NCBI GenBank assembly: GCA_009746045.1
Contig: RPFO01000532.1
Coordinates: 15,001-79,000, forward strand
Direction of reading: 5' to 3'
DNA: 64,000 bases
Source: Mesostigma viride
Taxonomy: Eukaryota > Streptophyta > Mesostigmatophyceae > Mesostigmatales > Mesostigmataceae
Each line of letters begins with the position of its first letter. Positions within the stretch are counted from its first letter, which is position 1. This document shows, piece after piece, positions 59,489 through 64,000 of this stretch. The notes under the pieces were generated by a model. It saw nothing but the letters and a program-made list of their open reading frames with translations, was not told the DNA's origin and searched no databases. A program made the translations under genes and the position numbers.

Positions 59489-62400
59489 ATTGGATTATCT
59501 CTAAATACTGTAGTATGGGATCATCTCTAAATACTGTAGTATTGGATCATCTCTAAATACTGTAGTATGGGATCATCTCTAAATACTGTAGTATGGGATC
59601 ATCTCTAAATACTGTAGTATGGGTCCATCCATAAGTATGGGTTCATCTCTAAATACTGTAGTATGGGATCATCTCTAAATACTGTAGTATGGGATCATCC
59701 ATAAGTATGGGATCATCTCTAAATACTGTAGTATGGGATCATCTCTAAATACTGTAGTATGGGTCCATCCATAAGTATTGGATCATCTCTAAATACTGTA
59801 GTATGGGTTCATCCATTAGTATTGGATTATCTCTAAATACTGTAGTATGGGTTCATCCATAAGTATTGGATCATCTCTAAATACTGTAGTATGGGATCAT
59901 CTCTAAATACTGCAGTATGGATTCATCCATAAGTATTGGATCATCTCTAAATAATGTAGTATGGGATTATCTCTAAATACTGTAGTATGGGATCATCTCT
60001 AAATACTGTAGTATGGGTTCATCCATAAGTATTGGATCATCTCTAAATACTGTAGTATGGGATCATCTCTAAATACTGTAGTATGGGATCATCCATAAGT
60101 ATTGGATTATCTCTAAATACTGTAGTATGGGTCCATCCATAAGTATGGGTTCATCTCTAAATACTGTAGTATGGGATCATCCATAAGTATTGGATCATCT
60201 CTAAATACTGTAGTATGGGATCATCTCTAAATACTGTAGTATGGGATCATCCATAAGTATTGGATCATCTCTAAATACTGTAGTATGGGATCATCTCTAA
60301 ATACTGTAGTATGGGATCATCCATAAGTATTGGATCATCTCTAAATACTGTAGTATGGGATCATCTCTAAATACTGTAGTATGGGATCATCCATAAGTAT
60401 TGGATTATCTCTAAATACTGTAGTATGGGTTCATCCATAAGTATTGGATCATCTCTAAATACTGTAGTATGGGATCATCTCTAAATACTGTAGTATGGGA
60501 TCATCCATAAGTATTGGATTATCTCTAAATACTGTAGTATGGGTTTATCCATAAGTATTGGATTATCTCTAAATAATGTAGTATGGGTTCATCCATAAGT
60601 ATTGGATTATCTCTAAATACTGTAGTATGGGATCATCCATAAGTATGGGATCATCTCTAAATACTGTAGTATGGGATCATCTCTAAATACTGTAGTATGG
60701 GTTCATCCATAAGTATTGGATCATCTCTAAATACTGTAGTATGGGATCATCTCTAAATACTGTAGTATGGGATCATCTCTAAATACTGTAGTATGGGATT
60801 ATCTCTAAATACTGTAGTATGGGATCATCCATAAGTATGGGATCATCTCTAAATACTGTAGTATGGGATCATCTCTAAATACTGTAGTATGGGTTCATCC
60901 ATAAGTATGGGATCATCTCTAAATACTGTAGTATGGGATCATCTCTAAATACTGTAGTATGGGTTCATCCATAAGTATTGGATCATCTCTAAATACTGTA
61001 GTATGGGTCCATCCATAAGTACGGGATTATCTCTAAATACTGTAGTATGGGATCATCTCTAAATACTGTAGTATGGGTTCATCCATAAGTATTGGATTAT
61101 CTCTAAATACTGTAGTATGGGTTCATCTCTAAATACTGTAGTATGGGTCCATCCATAAGTATTGGATTATCTCTAAATACTGTAGTATGGGTTCATCTCT
61201 AAATACTGTAGTACGGGTCCATCCATAAGTATTGGATTATCTCTAAATACTGTAGTATGGGTTCATCTCTAAATACTGTAGTATGGGTCCATCCATAAGT
61301 ATTGGATCATCTCTAAATACTGTAGTATGGGATCATCTCTAAATACTGTAGTATGGGATTATCTCTAAATACTGTAGTATGGGATCATCTCTAATTACTG
61401 TAGTATGGGTCCATCCATAAGTATGGGATCATCTCTAAATACTGTAGTATGGGATCATCTCTAAATACTGTAGTATGGGTCCATCCATAAGTATGGGTTC
61501 ATCTCTAAATACTGTAGTATGGGATCATCTCTAAATACTGTAGTATGGGTCCATCCATAAGTATGGGATCATCTCTAAATACTGTAGTATGGGATCATCT
61601 CTAAATACTGTAGTATGGGTTCATCCATAAGTATTGGATTACCTCTAAATACTGTAGTATGGGTTCATCCATAAGTATTGGATTATCTCTAAATACTGTA
61701 GTATGGGTTCATCCATAAGTTTTGGATCATCTCTAAATACTGTAGTATGGGATCATCTCTAAATACTGTAGTAGGGGTTCATCTCTAAATACTGTAGTAT
61801 GGGTCCATCCATAAGTATTGGATTATCTCTAAATACTGTAGTATGGGATCATCTCTAAATACTGTAGTATGGGATCATCTCTAATTACTGTAGTATGGGT
61901 CCATCCATAAGTATGGGATCATCTCTAAATACTGTAGTATGGGTTCATCCATTAGTATTGGATTATCTCTAAATACTGTAGTATGGGTTCATCCATAAGT
62001 ATTGGATTATCTCTAAATACTGTAGTATGGGATCATCTCTAAATACTGTAGTATGGGATCATCTCTAAATACTGTAGTATGGGATTATCTCTAAATACTG
62101 TAGTATGGGATCATCTCTAATTACTGTAGTATGGGTCCATCCATAAGTATGGGATTATCTCTAAATACTGTAGTATGGGTTCATCCATTAGTATTGGATT
62201 ATCTCTAAATACTGTAGTATGGGTTCATCTCTAAATACTGTAGTATGGGTTCATCCATAAGTATGGGATCATCTCTAAATACTGTAGTATGGGATCATCT
62301 CTAAATACTGTAGTATGGGATCATCTCTAAATACTGTAGTATGGGTTCATCCATAAGTATTGGATCATCTCTAAATACTGTAGTATGGGTTCATCCATAA

Positions 62401-63498
62401 GTATTGGATCATCTCTTAATACTGTAGTATGGGTTCATCCATTAGTATTGGATTATCTCTAAATACTGTGGTATGGGTTCATCTCTAAATACTGTAGTAT
62501 GGGTTCATCCATAAGTATGGGTTCATCTCTAAATACTGTAGTATGGGTTCATCCATAAGTATTGGATCATCTCTAAATACTGTAGTATGGGATCATCTCT
62601 AAATACTGTAGTATGGGTCCATCCATAAGTATTGGATTATCTCTAAATACTGTAGTATGGGATCATCTCTAAATACTGTAGTATGGGATCATCTCTAAAT
62701 ACTGTAGTATGGGTTCATCTCTAAATACTGTAGTATGGGATCATCCATAAGTATTGGATTATCTCTAAATACTGTAGTATGGGTTCATCCATAAGTATTG
62801 GATTATCTCTAAATACTGTAGTATGGGTTCATCCATAAGTATTGGATTATCTCTAAATACTGTAGTATGGGATCATCTCTAAATACTGTAGTATGGGATC
62901 ATCTCTAAATACTGTAGTATGGGTCCATCCATAAGTATGGGATCATCTCTAAATACTGTAGTATGGGATTATCTCTAAATACTGTAGTATGGGATCATCT
63001 CTAATTACTGTAGTATGGGTCCATCCATAAGTATGGGATTATCTCTAAATACTGTAGTATGGGTTCATCCATTAGTATTGGATTATCTCTAAATACTGTA
63101 GTATGGGTTCATCCATAAGTATTGGATCATCTCTTAATACTGTAGTATGGGTTCATCCATTAGTATTGGATTATCTCTAAATACTGTGGTATGGGTTCAT
63201 CTCTAAATACTGTAGTATGGGTTCATCCATAAGTATGGGATCATCTCTAAATACTGTAGTATGGGATCATCCATAAGTATTGGATCATCTCTAAATACTG
63301 TAGTATGGGATCATCTCTAAATACTGTAGTATGGGATCATCTCTAAATACTGTAGTATGGGTCCATCCATAAGTATTGGATTATCTCTAAATACTGTAGT
63401 ATGGGTTCATCTCTAAATACTGTAGTATGGGTTCATCCATAAGTATTGGATCATCTCTAAATACTGTAGTATGGGATCATCTCTAAATACTGTAGTAT
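59489..63498 (+). repeat. Satellite array block 5
   Basis: 4.0 kb of A/B modules in the same orientation as all other blocks. It contains a TCTCTAATTACTG variant repeated near 61390, 61880, 62115 and 63005 and a TCTCTTAATAC variant near 62415 and 63130, suggesting local duplications. No gene is visible. Confidence 0.97.
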
Positions 63499-63790
63499 TT
63501 TCTGAGCTATCTGCTCATTTTATAGTTATGTTGCGGCGGGCTCAAAGGGGGCCGATCTGCCGCCTGTAGCGTAGCTCTACCGTACGTCACCTGCACCATG
63601 TTAGGTGCTTGTTGTTACTTAGGACTAGAGAGAGAAAAGGGACCGGCGGTGCGCCGGTACTAGTGCCTACTGGCAACCGTGCCCGCCCTTGATTGAGGGG
63701 GGCGCGGCGCCTTGAGACATGTGCTTTGTTTTCCATTTTCACACCGTACTTAGAGTGGTGTGGTGAACGTAGGGAGGCCTTTTTGCAGCT
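63499..63790 (+). repeat. Element E3 A1 repeat
   Basis: 292 bp with terminal hairpin TGAGC (63503-63507)/GCTCA (63513-63517) and the ACCGGCG/CGCCGGT hairpin. Confidence 0.9.
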
Positions 63791-64000
63791 TCGCAACTTG
63801 ATCCCAGCATTTGCTGGCAAGGTCGGCTGGCCGCTATGGCGGCTGCGCTGAATGTAAGACGATGCTATCGGCCTCTCCGGGCGTGGAGAGGCCTGGAATA
63901 AAAGTCTTTATGATCGCCACCTACCGTTACAGGCCACGGTAATGGTTGTTGGGTGGGGGCTCTACGATTTGAGTAAAAGGGTGTGATTTCCGGCGCTGGG
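63499..64000 (+). mobile_element. Element E copy 3, 5' part, runs off the window
   Basis: Reverse complement of the A1 end of E1/E2, here on the + strand. It starts TTTCTGAGC after satellite ending GTAT (AT at 63497-63498). A1 is 63499-63790 and the internal region continues past 64000. It shares variants with E2 rather than E1. Confidence 0.9.

Noticed and set aside
11017-63498. CRISPR array
   Set aside because: Repeats are directly adjacent 26/18-bp modules without unique spacers, there are no cas genes, and the context is eukaryotic.

Overview
The window is nuclear DNA from a eukaryote, most likely a chlorophyte green alga. The evidence is a spliced plant/plastid-type RecG helicase gene with GT-AG introns, GC-rich exons, TGTAA-type poly(A) motifs, and PAT/TOC-like tyrosine-recombinase retrotransposons of the kind known from Chlamydomonas and Volvox. 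The species cannot be named from the sequence alone.

Layout. 1-135 is a pure (TTG)n microsatellite running off the left edge. 136-2400 shows no convincing gene. About 2401-9813 holds nine exons of a RECG-type DNA helicase. All nine join in phase into 956 codons: a long N-terminal extension, then the wedge/OB region, up to the last codons before the Walker A motif. The exon carrying Walker A and the whole helicase motor are absent. After an intact splice donor at 9814 the sequence runs into satellite DNA that fills the rest of the window.

The satellite begins with a diverged 62-bp repeat (about 10035-11016) and becomes a simpler AT-rich array of 26-bp (A) and 18-bp (B) modules, about 29 kb in total and all in one orientation. 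It was apparently one continuous array, now cut into five blocks by mobile elements.

Two related element families sit in it. The autonomous family, here called element P, has four copies on the + strand (27298-32624 complete; 33759-38349 3'-truncated; 49149-54381 continuing at 59399-59488; 54382-59398 nested in the third). It encodes a Gag-like ORF1 and a 976-codon ORF2 with reverse transcriptase, RNase H and tyrosine recombinase in that order. A 2A-like motif (DVHPNPGP) lies between RNase H and recombinase. The ends are split direct repeats in the order A1-ORFs-B1-A2-B2, as in PAT-like elements. The second family, here called element E (14222-16543 complete, minus strand; 38350-39593 partial, minus; 63499-64000 partial, plus), has no recognisable protein but has the same A1-B1-A2-B2 plan. 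It also shares the terminal TGAGC/GCTCA hairpin, the TGTAATAAA motif, and a nearly identical C-rich linker between A2 and B2. It looks like a non-autonomous TOC1-like partner mobilised by element P proteins.

Every readable element boundary and every B1/A2 joint has the dinucleotide AT. Three pre-insertion sites can be rebuilt exactly from the flanking satellite with no target-site duplication. This fits integration by a tyrosine recombinase from a circular intermediate. The main points of interest are the 2A-like motif, the paired autonomous/non-autonomous families, the AT core, the two-module satellite with its diverged edge, and the RECG gene running into this block.
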